Below are positions 40,372 through 50,362 of a stretch of DNA of 64,000 bases, piece after piece (the first letter of the stretch is position 1; the number at the start of each line of letters is the position of its first letter). A program made the translations under genes and the position numbers. The notes under the pieces are model-generated. The model was given only the letters and a program-made list of their open reading frames with translations, was not told the origin of the DNA and did no database searches. The DNA lies in NCBI RefSeq assembly GCF_002729955.1, contig NZ_PBYA01000003.1, positions 1 to 64,000 of the forward strand, read 5' to 3'. This DNA comes from Salinisphaera sp. (GTDB taxonomy: Bacteria > Pseudomonadota > Gammaproteobacteria > Nevskiales > Salinisphaeraceae).

Positions 40372-40689
40372 ATGAACATGACCGACGCCCGGTCGCTGCT
40401 CCACAAACGACTGACCAATATCCGTGAATACGACAGCGTGCTCGTGCTCAACGGCGTGATCTGCCTGGGCCTGAGTCTTGCCATGCTGCATGGCGAGCCC
40501 GTCGGCGGACTCGTGTTCGGCGTCATCGCCGTACTCTCGTTCATGGCACGCCACCGCCTGCGGCGCTTCGGCCGATTGCTCGCCGCCGATCTGGCCGGCC
40601 TCGGTAACGACACCGCCACTCACGAGTACGGCCCGGCTACGTTCGATCGCGCCCGGACGAGCATCTGGCGGATCGTGTTCGCCCGCTAA
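40372..40689 (+). CDS. Small hypothetical membrane protein
   Basis: 105 aa, two hydrophobic segments. Confidence 0.5.
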   Translation: MNMTDARSLLHKRLTNIREYDSVLVLNGVICLGLSLAMLHGEPVGGLVFGVIAVLSFMARHRLRRFGRLLAADLAGLGNDTATHEYGPATFDRARTSIWRIVFAR

Positions 40690-40842
40690 GCCCACGGCAC
40701 GGACGCACGCCGACTGCCGGCGGCTATTGGCCGTGGCGCGGCCGCCCACAGGGATGTATTCGTCGACGCAGCATGGCGGGCAATCGGCGTTTCGTCGTTC
40801 GAACAGGGCGGCACGAGTGCCGCCCGCTAGTCCTATGCCTGG

Positions 40843-42408
40843 CTAACCGCTATTCGGCATCGCAGGCGTGGCGGCGTGTTTTGCCGCCAGTTCCATGCGC
40901 ATGCTCTTCACCACGGCGATACACATCAGAATCATCACCACCGAAAACGGCAGCCCGCCGACCAGCGAGGCGGTCTGCAGCGCGGCGAGCCCGCCCGCAA
41001 CCGCCAGGGAAATACTCACCAGCCCCTGTACGATCACCCAGAACGCGCGGGTGAGCACCGGCGGTTGCTCGAGACCGCCGGTGGACAGCACCGACACCAC
41101 GAACGCGCCGGAATCGGCGGAGGTGATGAAGAAGGTCACGATCAGCACGATCGCCAGCAGAGAGCTGAAGAACGCGAACGGCAGATCGCTGAGGTACTCG
41201 AATATCACCAGCTGCGCCGGCAGATCGCCCAGGCCGCCCGAGCCCATCATTTCGCGATGCAGCGCGGCCCAGCCCATGACGCCGAACCAGACGAAAATGC
41301 CGAGCGTGGGTATGATGAGTACGCCGAGCGTGAACTCCCGCACCGTACGCCCGCGCGAGATGCGCGCCAGGAACGTGCCGACGAACGGCCCCCAGGCAAT
41401 CCACCAGGCCATGAAGAAGACCGTCCAGTAGGACTGCCATTGGTCGCTACCGGTGGCGAAATCGGTCTCGAAGCTGGACTGCAGGATGTTCTGGAAGTAG
41501 TAGCCAAACGACGACGTCAGCGCCTTGAGAATGAAGACCGTCGGCCCGGCAAAGAACACGAGCAGCAGCAGAACCAGCGCCAGCGCGATATTGAGGTTCG
41601 AAAGCCACTTGATCCCTCGCGACAGGCCGGACAATACCGATACGCCGGCAGCGAGACTGATCAACGCGATGATGGTGACCCGCAGATCCAGCGAGGCATC
41701 GAACAGGTTGAGAAAGTCCAGGCCGGCGTTGATCTGAATCACCCCCAGCCCGAGCGATGTCGCCAGCCCGAACACGGTGCTGACGATGGCAACGATATCG
41801 ATCAAGTCGCCCACCCAGCCGTGCACCCAGCGGCCCAGAAGCGGTTCCAGGCCCCAGCGAATAGCCAGCGGCCGGCCGCGTCGATGGGTGGCGAACCCCA
41901 GCGCCAGGCCGACGATGATATAGATGGCAAAGGGCGCCGCGCCCCACTCCATCCAGGCCAGATGCACGGCATAGCGTGCCGCTTCCACCGTTTCGGAGGT
42001 CAGCTGTCGCGGCGCGTTGTGGTAGTGGGCCACCGGCTCGGCGGTGCCATAGAAGATCACGCCGATGCCGATTCCGGCAGAGAACAGCATGGTGTACCAC
42101 GACAGGCGCGAAAACGCCGGCCGCGAATCATCGGGCCCCAGCCGGAGCTTGCCGAACGCACTGCAGCCCACCCAGATCGAAAACCCGATGAAGCCGGCGC
42201 ATACGAAAATGTAATACCAGCCGAAGTAGTGGACCATCCAGGCCAGGATTTCGTCGAAGGCCTGCTTGGTCGCCTCGGGTGCTGCCACGGTCACGCCGAT
42301 CAGCAGGGCCATCAGCAGAAGCACCGGATAGAAAACCCGCCCCACGAGTTTCATGGGCCCATGTCGGGACACGGCGTCGTGCCCTGTACTGTAAGTCGAG
42401 TCGTTCAA
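40843..42408 (-). CDS. BCCT family (betaine/carnitine/choline) transporter
   Basis: GIGVIFYGTAEPVAHYHNAPR; WTVFFMAWWIAWGPFVGTFLARISRGRTVREF. Confidence 0.93.
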   Translation of the reverse strand: MNDSTYSTGHDAVSRHGPMKLVGRVFYPVLLLMALLIGVTVAAPEATKQAFDEILAWMVHYFGWYYIFVCAGFIGFSIWVGCSAFGKLRLGPDDSRPAFSRLSWYTMLFSAGIGIGVIFYGTAEPVAHYHNAPRQLTSETVEAARYAVHLAWMEWGAAPFAIYIIVGLALGFATHRRGRPLAIRWGLEPLLGRWVHGWVGDLIDIVAIVSTVFGLATSLGLGVIQINAGLDFLNLFDASLDLRVTIIALISLAAGVSVLSGLSRGIKWLSNLNIALALVLLLLVFFAGPTVFILKALTSSFGYYFQNILQSSFETDFATGSDQWQSYWTVFFMAWWIAWGPFVGTFLARISRGRTVREFTLGVLIIPTLGIFVWFGVMGWAALHREMMGSGGLGDLPAQLVIFEYLSDLPFAFFSSLLAIVLIVTFFITSADSGAFVVSVLSTGGLEQPPVLTRAFWVIVQGLVSISLAVAGGLAALQTASLVGGLPFSVVMILMCIAVVKSMRMELAAKHAATPAMPNSG

Positions 42409-42745
42409 TGCACGTTCCGTTTCTGGGCGACGGCTTCACGCAGGCGCCGCCGGCATCACGCCCAGCCGGCGTTCACGGCAACGGCTGCCGGTGCACGTCG
42501 GGCCTGGGCCTGAATCGGGTTGGATGAAGATACCCCAGCCCCGGGGGGTGAAACCGCTGGGGCAAGTCGTTCATGACAAACGACCGGGGATCGCACAATA
42601 AAGCAACGGCGCCTCGAACGCTCTCCAGTGCCTGGCGCCGGCGACGAAAAACCACTGAACCAAGCCAGGCGCGGCCGTAACGGCGTGTCCGGAAACAGGG
42701 GATGAGCCGGTGCTCACCGGCCCCCGGGCCGAGGCGCGACCGCAG

Positions 42746-43552
42746 CTACCCTTTGCGCCGCACCAGTCCGCGCTGTGGATCATAGCCCCAGACGGCCAAT
42801 GCGAAAAACACGATCAGCGTACCGGCGACGACCGCCAGTGCGACGAGATTGATCTGGCCGTAGAGGGCAAAACGCACCAGCTCCACGCCGTGGGTAAAGG
42901 GGTTGATACGCGATAGCTGGTAGATCACGGTCGCCCCCGATTCCTGTAGCCGCCAAAGCGGATAGAGTGCCGGCGACAGGAAGAACATGGGAAAGATCAC
43001 GAAGTTCATGGTGCCGGCGAAGTTCTCAAGCTGCTTGATATAAACGGACAGCAGCAGACCCAGCGCGCCGAGCATGAGACCGGTCAGGATCAGGGCGGGC
43101 AGTACGGCAAGCAGGCCCGGCCACCAGGGCAGATCGACGCCGAACAACGCGCACACGAGGAGAAACGCGTACGCCTGCAGCACCGACAGAAACGTGCCCG
43201 CCAGCAGCTTGCAGGCCAGCAGCACCGAGCGCGGCAAAGGCGCGGTGAGCAACAGGCGCATGAGCCCCATTTCGCGGTCGTAGACCATGGCCAGCGATGA
43301 CTGCATGCCGTTGAAAAGCAGCACCATGCCCAACAGCCCGGGGACCACATAAACCGGGTATTCGATATAGCTGTCGTAGGGCGGCAGTACGGAAATACCG
43401 AAGACGTTCTTGAAGCCGGCAGCGAAGATCAACAGCCACAGGCTCGGGCGGACCACGGCCGAGGCCAGCCGCCCGCGCTGATGCATGAACTTGACGGTTT
43501 CGCGCGAGGAAACCGCGGTCAATGCTTGCAGAACATGGCTCAATCGCGGCAT
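42746..43552 (-). CDS. ABC-2 type permease (PQQ alcohol dehydrogenase system-associated)
   Basis: ABC-2 membrane profile; last gene of PQQ-ABC block. Confidence 0.75.
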   Translation of the reverse strand: MPRLSHVLQALTAVSSRETVKFMHQRGRLASAVVRPSLWLLIFAAGFKNVFGISVLPPYDSYIEYPVYVVPGLLGMVLLFNGMQSSLAMVYDREMGLMRLLLTAPLPRSVLLACKLLAGTFLSVLQAYAFLLVCALFGVDLPWWPGLLAVLPALILTGLMLGALGLLLSVYIKQLENFAGTMNFVIFPMFFLSPALYPLWRLQESGATVIYQLSRINPFTHGVELVRFALYGQINLVALAVVAGTLIVFFALAVWGYDPQRGLVRRKG

Positions 43553-43664
43553 GACAATCCTTTCGGTCTATGCGTCGGCACGCGCCGCCGTGGTACTCGC
43601 CCGACGCGCAACCTCGGCCCGTCGTGCTCGTTAAACACGCCGTTTTCGTTCGCGAAGGCTTCTT

Positions 43665-43697
43665 GTCCGCAAACGCACGCAAATGAGCGCAAATAAG
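43665..43697 (+). repeat. Dispersed 10-bp-period repeat (copy 2): GTC-CGCAAACGCA-CGCAAATGAG-CGCAAATAAG
   Basis: Same phase and sequence pattern as 35056. Confidence 0.6.
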
Positions 43698-43868
43698 AAA
43701 AGAAATCGCTGGCCCGGTACACCATAGATAGCCTGTTTGGCATCCGCTGGCTCGAGACAACGCTTCCACGGCGCGTCGACTGCCCGCCACGACCGCTAGG
43801 CCAAGCTTCTTTATAAAACCTCACTGGCTTCTTCGCTTTGTGCTGCTTTCTTGTCTTCCATCTGCCGT

Positions 43869-43901
43869 CATATTTGCGTTTATTCGCGTTCATTTTCGGA
43901 C
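43869..43901 (-). repeat. Dispersed 10-bp-period repeat (copy 3, inverted): GTC-CGAAAATGAA-CGCGAATAAA-CGCAAATATG
   Basis: Reverse complement matches copies 1 and 2. Confidence 0.6.
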
Positions 43902-43915
43902 GGTGTCTTTCCAGA

Positions 43916-45157
43916 TCAGTCTCGCGCGAGCTTGCAGGTACTTTCACGCGGGTCGAAACCGAGCGTGTCGAGATAGTTGTCCGGGTGCAGAAAACCGTCC
44001 AGCGGTGCGCGTGCGACCACCCAGTTGCCGCTGCCCAGCAATATGGGCTGGCGTAGCTGGCCGTTCCAGTCGCGAAAGCCCATGCGATAGCCCTTGAAGC
44101 CGTCGAGATTGATTGCGTCGCCGCGAATGTACTCCGCCAGGGTTTCGTAGTCGGTGCTGTCGGTGCGTTGCACGGCTTCGACCACCGCCTTGACCGCCAC
44201 CCAGGCGGCCCAGTCGTAGGCGGTCATGTGACGGTTGGCCTTCTTTTCCAGACGATTGTTGAGCTGCCGGGCGCCGTGGCGCAGCCAGGCCCAGTGCCAG
44301 GCCTGTGGCACGAGCCCTGCGCTGCCGACCACCGGCCGGGGCTTCTGAATGGCGAAATTGGCGTTGCGGGCGAATTCGCCCTGGGTATCGGCGATATAGA
44401 CCGCGTCGTAATCCACGCCCGACGTGAGCAGTCTGGGGTTGTTGTGCTCGCGCTCACGCGGATCGTTGCCGAGCACGAATTCACGCCGGCCGGTGATATT
44501 CAGGCCGAAGCGATCCGCCGAGCGTCGAAAGGACCGGGCCAGCACCTGGTCGGCCGGTTCGGGGCCGACCAGCAACAGCACCTTCTTCCACTGACGCGAC
44601 ACCAGATATTGGGCCAGCGCATCGTTGCGCATGGCATCCGAGGCAATCGTATGCAGCAGATTGGCCTGGCAGTGGGCACCGCGCAGACGGTCGTCGTGGG
44701 CCGCGACGTTGAACAACGTCAGCTCATCGCCGGCGAACTCGGCCGCGACTCTAGAGACGGTACCGGCCGGCAGATCGAGCAGGATGAAGCGGGTGCCGCC
44801 ATCGCGCATGCGGCGTACGGTTTTAAGCACCTCACGCGTATTCGAAACGAGTTGCTCGTCCAGCCCAAACTTCACCCCCGCCGCGATGCCGGGAAAACGT
44901 GCCTCGTCGACGGCCACGCGCGCGCCTTCGACCGGTCGGCCCCAGGGCTCGCCCTGGTATTCGTGCTCGATGCGCGCCGGCGAATAGCGCGGGTCGTCGT
45001 TCCAGCCGATATAGCCCAGCTCGAATGCTTCGAGATCCGACTGGGCGACGGCCAGACCCGGCAGCATGCAGAGCATTACAGCCAGGCAAAGGACCGGCAG
45101 GCCCGCATGCTGCACCATTCGCAGCAGCGGCGTCGTTGCAACACGGCCCATGGTCAT
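43916..45157 (-). CDS. ABC transporter substrate-binding protein, PQQ-dependent alcohol dehydrogenase system type
   Basis: FELGYIGWNDDPRYSPARIEHEYQGEPWGRPVEGA; co-operonic with YVTN propeller and ABC ATPase. Confidence 0.8.
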   Translation of the reverse strand: MTMGRVATTPLLRMVQHAGLPVLCLAVMLCMLPGLAVAQSDLEAFELGYIGWNDDPRYSPARIEHEYQGEPWGRPVEGARVAVDEARFPGIAAGVKFGLDEQLVSNTREVLKTVRRMRDGGTRFILLDLPAGTVSRVAAEFAGDELTLFNVAAHDDRLRGAHCQANLLHTIASDAMRNDALAQYLVSRQWKKVLLLVGPEPADQVLARSFRRSADRFGLNITGRREFVLGNDPREREHNNPRLLTSGVDYDAVYIADTQGEFARNANFAIQKPRPVVGSAGLVPQAWHWAWLRHGARQLNNRLEKKANRHMTAYDWAAWVAVKAVVEAVQRTDSTDYETLAEYIRGDAINLDGFKGYRMGFRDWNGQLRQPILLGSGNWVVARAPLDGFLHPDNYLDTLGFDPRESTCKLARD

Positions 45158-46152
45158 TCGGCGCGCGTGTCGATCACCACGCTATGCGGCACCCGACCGG
45201 CGGCAATCGAGCGCAGTGTCTTGCGCTGGTCGATATCCACGATCGACATATCGTCGGACAGACCGTTGGTGACATAGAGCTGTTTGCCGTCACGGCTCTG
45301 GGCGATACCCCAGGCCCGATCGCCGACCAGCACATGGTCTTCCACCGCATGCGTTTTCGTATTCACGAAGGCCACGTGGTTGGCGCGCCCGAGGGTGACA
45401 AAGGCCTGCCGACTGTCATCGGCGAGCTTGATGCCCACCGGGGTGACGTCTTCCGGGCGAAAGCCCTGCGGCTTGAACTCGATGGTGTCACTGACTTCAT
45501 TAGTCTGCGTATCGATCAGTGATACCGAGCCGGACAGCTCGTTGGTGACCCAGAGCGTGTTGCCGTCCTCGGACAGCGCAAAACGCCGCGGCCGGTTACC
45601 GACAACGATATTGGCTTCGATCTCGTGGCTGTCGAGGTTCACGCGGTGCACCATGTTTGCCACCTCCGACGTCACGTAGGCGGTCTTGCCGTCCGGCGTG
45701 ACCAGTACGCCTTCAGGCTCCTGGCCAACATCGATTCGCGTCACGGCCTTCTTGGCGCCAATGTCGTAGATGGTGAACTGGGCATCGTCCTCGTTGGAGA
45801 TATACAGATGTCTGCCGTCGGGGCCGATGGCGAAGATTTCCGGATCGTCGATATCGGTAAGGCGATCAACGACCTTGCCCTGGGCAACGTCGATGACATC
45901 GATGGAGTCGTCGTCACCGCAGGCCACATACAACTTTTTGTGGTCGGGCGAAAAGGCGAGCCAGCGCGGGCGCTCGGATACCGCGATGGTGTCGATCTTT
46001 TCCAGGCTCTGGCCGTCGAAGACGGTGACCACGTCGTCGTCTTCGCTGGAGACATACACCTGGCCAGTGCCGGCCGCGAACAGCGCCGGGCTTGCGGCAA
46101 GCCACGCCGCGGCCAGGGCCAGCCGGGCCTTCGGGTATCGATTGCAATGCAT
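45154..46152 (-). CDS. PQQ-dependent catabolism-associated YVTN beta-propeller protein
   Basis: Signal peptide; repeats such as KLYVACGDDDSIDVID, HLYISNEDDAQFTIYD, QLYVTNGLSDDMSIVD. Confidence 0.85.
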   Translation of the reverse strand: MHCNRYPKARLALAAAWLAASPALFAAGTGQVYVSSEDDDVVTVFDGQSLEKIDTIAVSERPRWLAFSPDHKKLYVACGDDDSIDVIDVAQGKVVDRLTDIDDPEIFAIGPDGRHLYISNEDDAQFTIYDIGAKKAVTRIDVGQEPEGVLVTPDGKTAYVTSEVANMVHRVNLDSHEIEANIVVGNRPRRFALSEDGNTLWVTNELSGSVSLIDTQTNEVSDTIEFKPQGFRPEDVTPVGIKLADDSRQAFVTLGRANHVAFVNTKTHAVEDHVLVGDRAWGIAQSRDGKQLYVTNGLSDDMSIVDIDQRKTLRSIAAGRVPHSVVIDTRAE

Positions 46153-46904
46153 CAGACGGTCTCCTCTTTTTTCTTCGGCGCCTCGCCGGTGAGGGCCAGA
46201 AACGCGGCCCCCAGCGAGGTCGTGTCGGTTTGTTCGCACAGTGCGCGCGGCGTATCCACGGCGATGCGGCGGCCCTTGTGCAGCACGATCACCCGGTGCG
46301 CACGTTCGGCCTCGTCGACCAGATGGGTCGCCCAGAGCACACCCATGCCGCGCTCGGCACAGAGTTTGTGGACATAGTCGACCAGCAGCTCGCGCGAGCC
46401 GGGGTCGAGGCCCACGGTGGGCTCGTCCATGAGCAGCAGGGCCGGCTCGTGCAGCAGCGCCCGGGCCAGCTCGATCTTGCGGCGGTTGCCGCCGGACAGC
46501 GCCCGGGCCGGGTCCCGGCCTCGTTCGGCCTGGCCGATACGCACAAGTTCTTCATCGATACGCGGCTTCGCTTTTCTGCCCATGCCGTGCAGGCGGGCAT
46601 GAAACTTCAGATTCGCGACCACGCTCAGATCGAGATCGAGCGTGGGTTGCTGAAACACCACGCCGAGCCGGGCCAGCGCCGCGCGGGCATTACGCCGCAT
46701 GTCGTGGCCGGCCACTTCGATCGCGCCTTCGTCGGGCACGAACAGTCCGGTCAGAAGCTGGAACAACGTGCTCTTGCCGGCACCATTGGGGCCCAGCAGG
46801 GCCACGAACTCGCCCTGCTCGACGCGCAGCGACAGGCCGTCTAGCGCCTTGGTCGGGCCATAGGATTTGCTCACGCCATCGACTTTGAGCGCAGCCTGGC
46901 TCAT
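46152..46904 (-). CDS. ABC transporter ATP-binding protein (PQQ alcohol dehydrogenase system)
   Basis: GPNGAGKSTLFQLLTGL, LSGGNRRKIELARALLHEP, LLMDEPTVGLDPGSR. Confidence 0.85.
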   Translation of the reverse strand: MSQAALKVDGVSKSYGPTKALDGLSLRVEQGEFVALLGPNGAGKSTLFQLLTGLFVPDEGAIEVAGHDMRRNARAALARLGVVFQQPTLDLDLSVVANLKFHARLHGMGRKAKPRIDEELVRIGQAERGRDPARALSGGNRRKIELARALLHEPALLLMDEPTVGLDPGSRELLVDYVHKLCAERGMGVLWATHLVDEAERAHRVIVLHKGRRIAVDTPRALCEQTDTTSLGAAFLALTGEAPKKKEETV

Positions 46905-47698
46905 ACGGTGTCCTTGTCTGTGGCCGGTACGGCGTTCGCTTCGAGTATGCCGGAGAGCAGCCGCGGATAACGGGCCAGCAGCGCCTGCTGGGCCGCGGCC
47001 ACATCGGCGCTTTCCAGATCCCGGCCCGCTGCCTTCTCGACCGGGTGATCGAGCAGCACTCGGGCCGGCGTATCGCCCATGAACAACACGCGATCGGCCA
47101 GTGCCAGCGCTTCGCGCAGATCGTGGGTGACGAACAGCACCAGCGGGCGCTGGCGCTCGCACAGGCGCAGCAACGAACGGCGCAGGCGATTGCCGGTGGG
47201 CATGTCCAGCGATACGAACGGCTCATCCATGAGCAACAGCTGCGGCTCGACGACGAACGCCCGGGCCAGCGCCCCCCGCCGCTGCATGCCGCCCGACAGG
47301 TGATTGGGCCAGACGTGCAGCGCCTCGCCCAGGCCGACTTCTTCGAGCAGCGCCGCCGCCCGCGACCGATAGCCCGGCTCGCGGGCGCAGCGTTCGGCCT
47401 CGGCGAGCTTGACGTTGTCGAGCGCGCTCAGCCACGGCATGAGTCGCGGCTCCTGAAACATCATGCCCATATGCGCCGGCGACTGACCGGCCGCCGACAG
47501 CGGCCGACCGTGCCAGCGGATGTCGCCGTCGTAGTCCTCGTCGAGGCCGGCCACCAGCGACAATAGCGTGCTCTTGCCGGCGCCGGAGGGGCCGACCAGC
47601 GCGATGAACTCACCCGGCGCGGCCTCGATCGTGCATTCGCCCAGCACGGCGGCACCGTCGAAGCGCTTTTCACGAATATGAATACTCAGACCGCTCAT
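46901..47698 (-). CDS. NitT/TauT-type ABC transporter ATP-binding protein
   Basis: GPSGAGKSTLLSLVAGLD, FQEPRLMPWLSALDNV, LSGGMQRRGALARAFV. Confidence 0.85.
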   Translation of the reverse strand: MSGLSIHIREKRFDGAAVLGECTIEAAPGEFIALVGPSGAGKSTLLSLVAGLDEDYDGDIRWHGRPLSAAGQSPAHMGMMFQEPRLMPWLSALDNVKLAEAERCAREPGYRSRAAALLEEVGLGEALHVWPNHLSGGMQRRGALARAFVVEPQLLLMDEPFVSLDMPTGNRLRRSLLRLCERQRPLVLFVTHDLREALALADRVLFMGDTPARVLLDHPVEKAAGRDLESADVAAAQQALLARYPRLLSGILEANAVPATDKDTV

Positions 47699-48483
47699 GC
47701 CCGCCACCGTGTGAGCCGGTTCTCGAGCGGGCGCATCACCCAGGCTTCGATGAGCAGCACCACGCCGGCGAACGCCAGCGTGTACGCAAGAATGGCGGCG
47801 ATATCGAAGAACTGATAATAGACATGCAGCTGGAACCCCACGCCGTTGCTGCGCCCGAGCAGTTCCACCACCAGCACGATCTTCCAGATCAGCGCCAGGC
47901 CGCTGCGGGCCGCGCCCATCAGATAGGGATAGAGCTGGGGCAGAAACACCCGCCGCAGGGTCACGAGCCGAGGCACACGGTAAGCCTGGGCCACGGCGAG
48001 CAGTTTGGGGTCCACCGCGCGTGCGCCTTCGCGCACCATGACCACCACGGTGGGAATCTTGTTGAGCGCGACCGCCAGCACCGCGGCGACGTCGTTCAGC
48101 CCAAACCACACATAGCAGAGAATGATGGTGACCAGCGCCGGGATATTGAGCCCCAGCACCAGCGCGCCGTCGAACACGAGGTCGAGCTGGCGATAACGTC
48201 CGAGCGCAATACCCACCGCGGTGCCGATGGCCATCGCCAGCAAAAAGGCCACCGCCACGCGAGCCAGGGTGATCACCAGGTGGTAAGGCAGCTCGCCCGA
48301 CAACGTATGCGCGAACAGCGCATCCAGCACCGCCAGCGGCCCGGGCAGCACGTCGCTGCGGGCGACCAGTGCGACGATCTGCCATGCCGCCACCAGACCT
48401 GCGAACGACGCCGCACGCACCAGCGCCGGACGCCGGTGCACGGGCAAACGCCCCGGCGCTACTTCACGGCTGGCGATAGCCAT
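47695..48483 (-). CDS. NitT/TauT-type ABC transporter permease
   Basis: BPD_transp_1-like membrane profile; overlap with ATPase gene. Confidence 0.8.
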   Translation of the reverse strand: MAIASREVAPGRLPVHRRPALVRAASFAGLVAAWQIVALVARSDVLPGPLAVLDALFAHTLSGELPYHLVITLARVAVAFLLAMAIGTAVGIALGRYRQLDLVFDGALVLGLNIPALVTIILCYVWFGLNDVAAVLAVALNKIPTVVVMVREGARAVDPKLLAVAQAYRVPRLVTLRRVFLPQLYPYLMGAARSGLALIWKIVLVVELLGRSNGVGFQLHVYYQFFDIAAILAYTLAFAGVVLLIEAWVMRPLENRLTRWRA

Positions 48484-49477
48484 CCCAGAACACATCGGGC
48501 GACAGCCGGGTGACACCGCCGGTGAGACGGCCATCGCTTTCGCTGGCGAGCACGTCGAACAGCTGTCCGGCCGCCGCGATCTCCGGGGCGCCGTAGCGCT
48601 TGATGATGCCGGCACGATAGCCGTCGCGAATGGCGGCGAACACGGCCTCGCTTTCCGGCTTGATCATCGGCTCAAGCGGCGACCAGGCCTCGTCGGACTC
48701 GTCGAGCAGGCGCTTGGCGTCCTGGCTGGCGGCCAGAAAATGCTGCAGTTCGGCGCGGTGTTCGTCGGCCCAGTCTTCGGCAAAGACCCAGCCGAGCAGC
48801 GGCGGTACCGTATCGATACCCAGGCCTTCGAGCATCTGCTCCACGCTGACCAGCGGTCGCATGCCCAGTGCCGACAGGCGTGCGTTGTAGTGCCAGAAGT
48901 TCACCGCCGCCGGCAGATCGCCATCGAGCAGCAGCCGATTGATCATCGGCGGCGCGGCATAGGTTGGCTCCACGGCCTGTTCGAGATCGAGGCCATGGGT
49001 CTTCTGGGCGTACGCACGCAGCAGCAGCCAGGTCTTGTCCACCGGGCCACCGGCAATGCCCAGCTTCTTGCGGTCGAGATCGGCCAGCGTGGTCACCCCC
49101 GAGGCCGGATTGACCATGACCGCGCCCACGGCCCGCGAATAGGGGGCGAACTGATAACGCCGGCCGTCGGCGCGCTGACGCGCGGCCCAAAGCCAGTCGG
49201 AGACGATCAGATCGACGCGCCCGCCCTGCAGGGCCACCGCCAGCGCGTTCTCCGATGCCAGCGGTACCACCTCGATGGCCACATCGTGTTTTTCGGCCAG
49301 GCCGTGGCGCTGGATCGTATCCATCTCCCAGCTGACGGTGCCGAACTTGAGTACGCCGATACGCAGGGGCGCGTCGGCGTTCTCCGGCGTATCGGGCGCA
49401 CAGCCGGCCAGCCACGACACGAGCAGGATCAGGCCTGCCAGCCATAGCCGTGTTGCGCCACCTGCGGGTGTCGTCAT
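48464..49477 (-). CDS. NitT/TauT-type ABC substrate-binding lipoprotein
   Basis: Lipobox-like LAGC; LRIGVLKFGTVSWEMDTIQRHGL; NMT1/ThiY-like fold signature. Confidence 0.75.
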   Translation of the reverse strand: MTTPAGGATRLWLAGLILLVSWLAGCAPDTPENADAPLRIGVLKFGTVSWEMDTIQRHGLAEKHDVAIEVVPLASENALAVALQGGRVDLIVSDWLWAARQRADGRRYQFAPYSRAVGAVMVNPASGVTTLADLDRKKLGIAGGPVDKTWLLLRAYAQKTHGLDLEQAVEPTYAAPPMINRLLLDGDLPAAVNFWHYNARLSALGMRPLVSVEQMLEGLGIDTVPPLLGWVFAEDWADEHRAELQHFLAASQDAKRLLDESDEAWSPLEPMIKPESEAVFAAIRDGYRAGIIKRYGAPEIAAAGQLFDVLASESDGRLTGGVTRLSPDVFWDGYRQP

Positions 49478-49758
49478 TGAATCTCCTGCCCGACGTCTCG
49501 GCCGCACCGCCTCGACACCGTCGCCCTGGGTCGGCTCTTTGGCCGACCGCGTTATTCGTCATCCCGCCGCGTTCGAGCACGGACGTGGATATATCGTTGT
49601 TTGAAATTCTAAATTGCCCGCTAACGGCGGCTGCGCGCAAGCCCGCGAATAGTCGCAGACCGCCCGGCTCGATCGATGCCCTGGAACGACCCCGCGCCGG
49701 TCACCGCGCCCCCATCTCGCGCTTGCCGCCCGCCCGCGGCGGGCGTAGTTTCGAATGG

Positions 49759-50076
49759 ATGAGATACCGGGCATGGACCATGGCGGCGCTGCTGAGTGTG
49801 TTCGCAAGCGCTGTGCTGGCTGCGGGCGAAGGCGAGGCTTTGGCCGGCGCCTGCACTGCCTGTCACGGCCCCGAGGGGCGCTCCGTGTCCGGCCTGCCGA
49901 CCCTGGCCGGCATGGATCGACGCCGGTTCATGGATCGCATGCAGGCATTTCGCAACGGCGAAGGCACGATCATGAATCGTATCGCCCCCGCCTACGACGA
50001 GGCCCAGACCGCGGCCCTGGCCGACCATTTCGCCGCGCTCGACCGCGTCGACGACGACCGGCGCCATGCCCCCTAA
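49759..50076 (+). CDS. Small periplasmic c-type cytochrome (FccA-like)
   Basis: Signal peptide; CTACH haem motif; distal Met region GTIMNRIAPAY. Confidence 0.8.
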   Translation: MRYRAWTMAALLSVFASAVLAAGEGEALAGACTACHGPEGRSVSGLPTLAGMDRRRFMDRMQAFRNGEGTIMNRIAPAYDEAQTAALADHFAALDRVDDDRRHAP

Positions 50077-50362
50077 GGAAGCTCTGCATAACCTCTCGCG
50101 GTTCGCGTTCGAGTCCTCACAGACGGTGCGGCAAGGCGTCGGAGCGCAGCGCCTGCCTTATTGGCAGGTCAAGCCTGGCAACGCAGCCGCGGCGTCTGTG
50201 AGGCCGAACCGCTTGCGGCCGCCGGCTTTGCGCGCGCTTGAGCGGCGTCAGTGTTCGCTACCGTGCCACGTGTTATTGGCTTGGGCACGCTACGCTCTCA
50301 CTTGCTGGTCATCGCGCGCAAAGCACGCCGGCGCGACCGTGACAGGTTATGCAGAGCTTTCC
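50077..50362. mobile_element. 286-bp MITE-like element with near-perfect terminal inverted repeats and TAA target-site duplication
   Basis: GGAAGCTCTGCATAACCT... / ...AGGTTATGCAGAGCTTTCC; TAA at 50074-50076 and 50363-50365; no internal transposase. Confidence 0.85.

Noticed and set aside
42530-42600. GC-rich hairpins upstream of the BCCT gene as a riboswitch
   Set aside because: Only simple stems visible; no conserved riboswitch core recognised.
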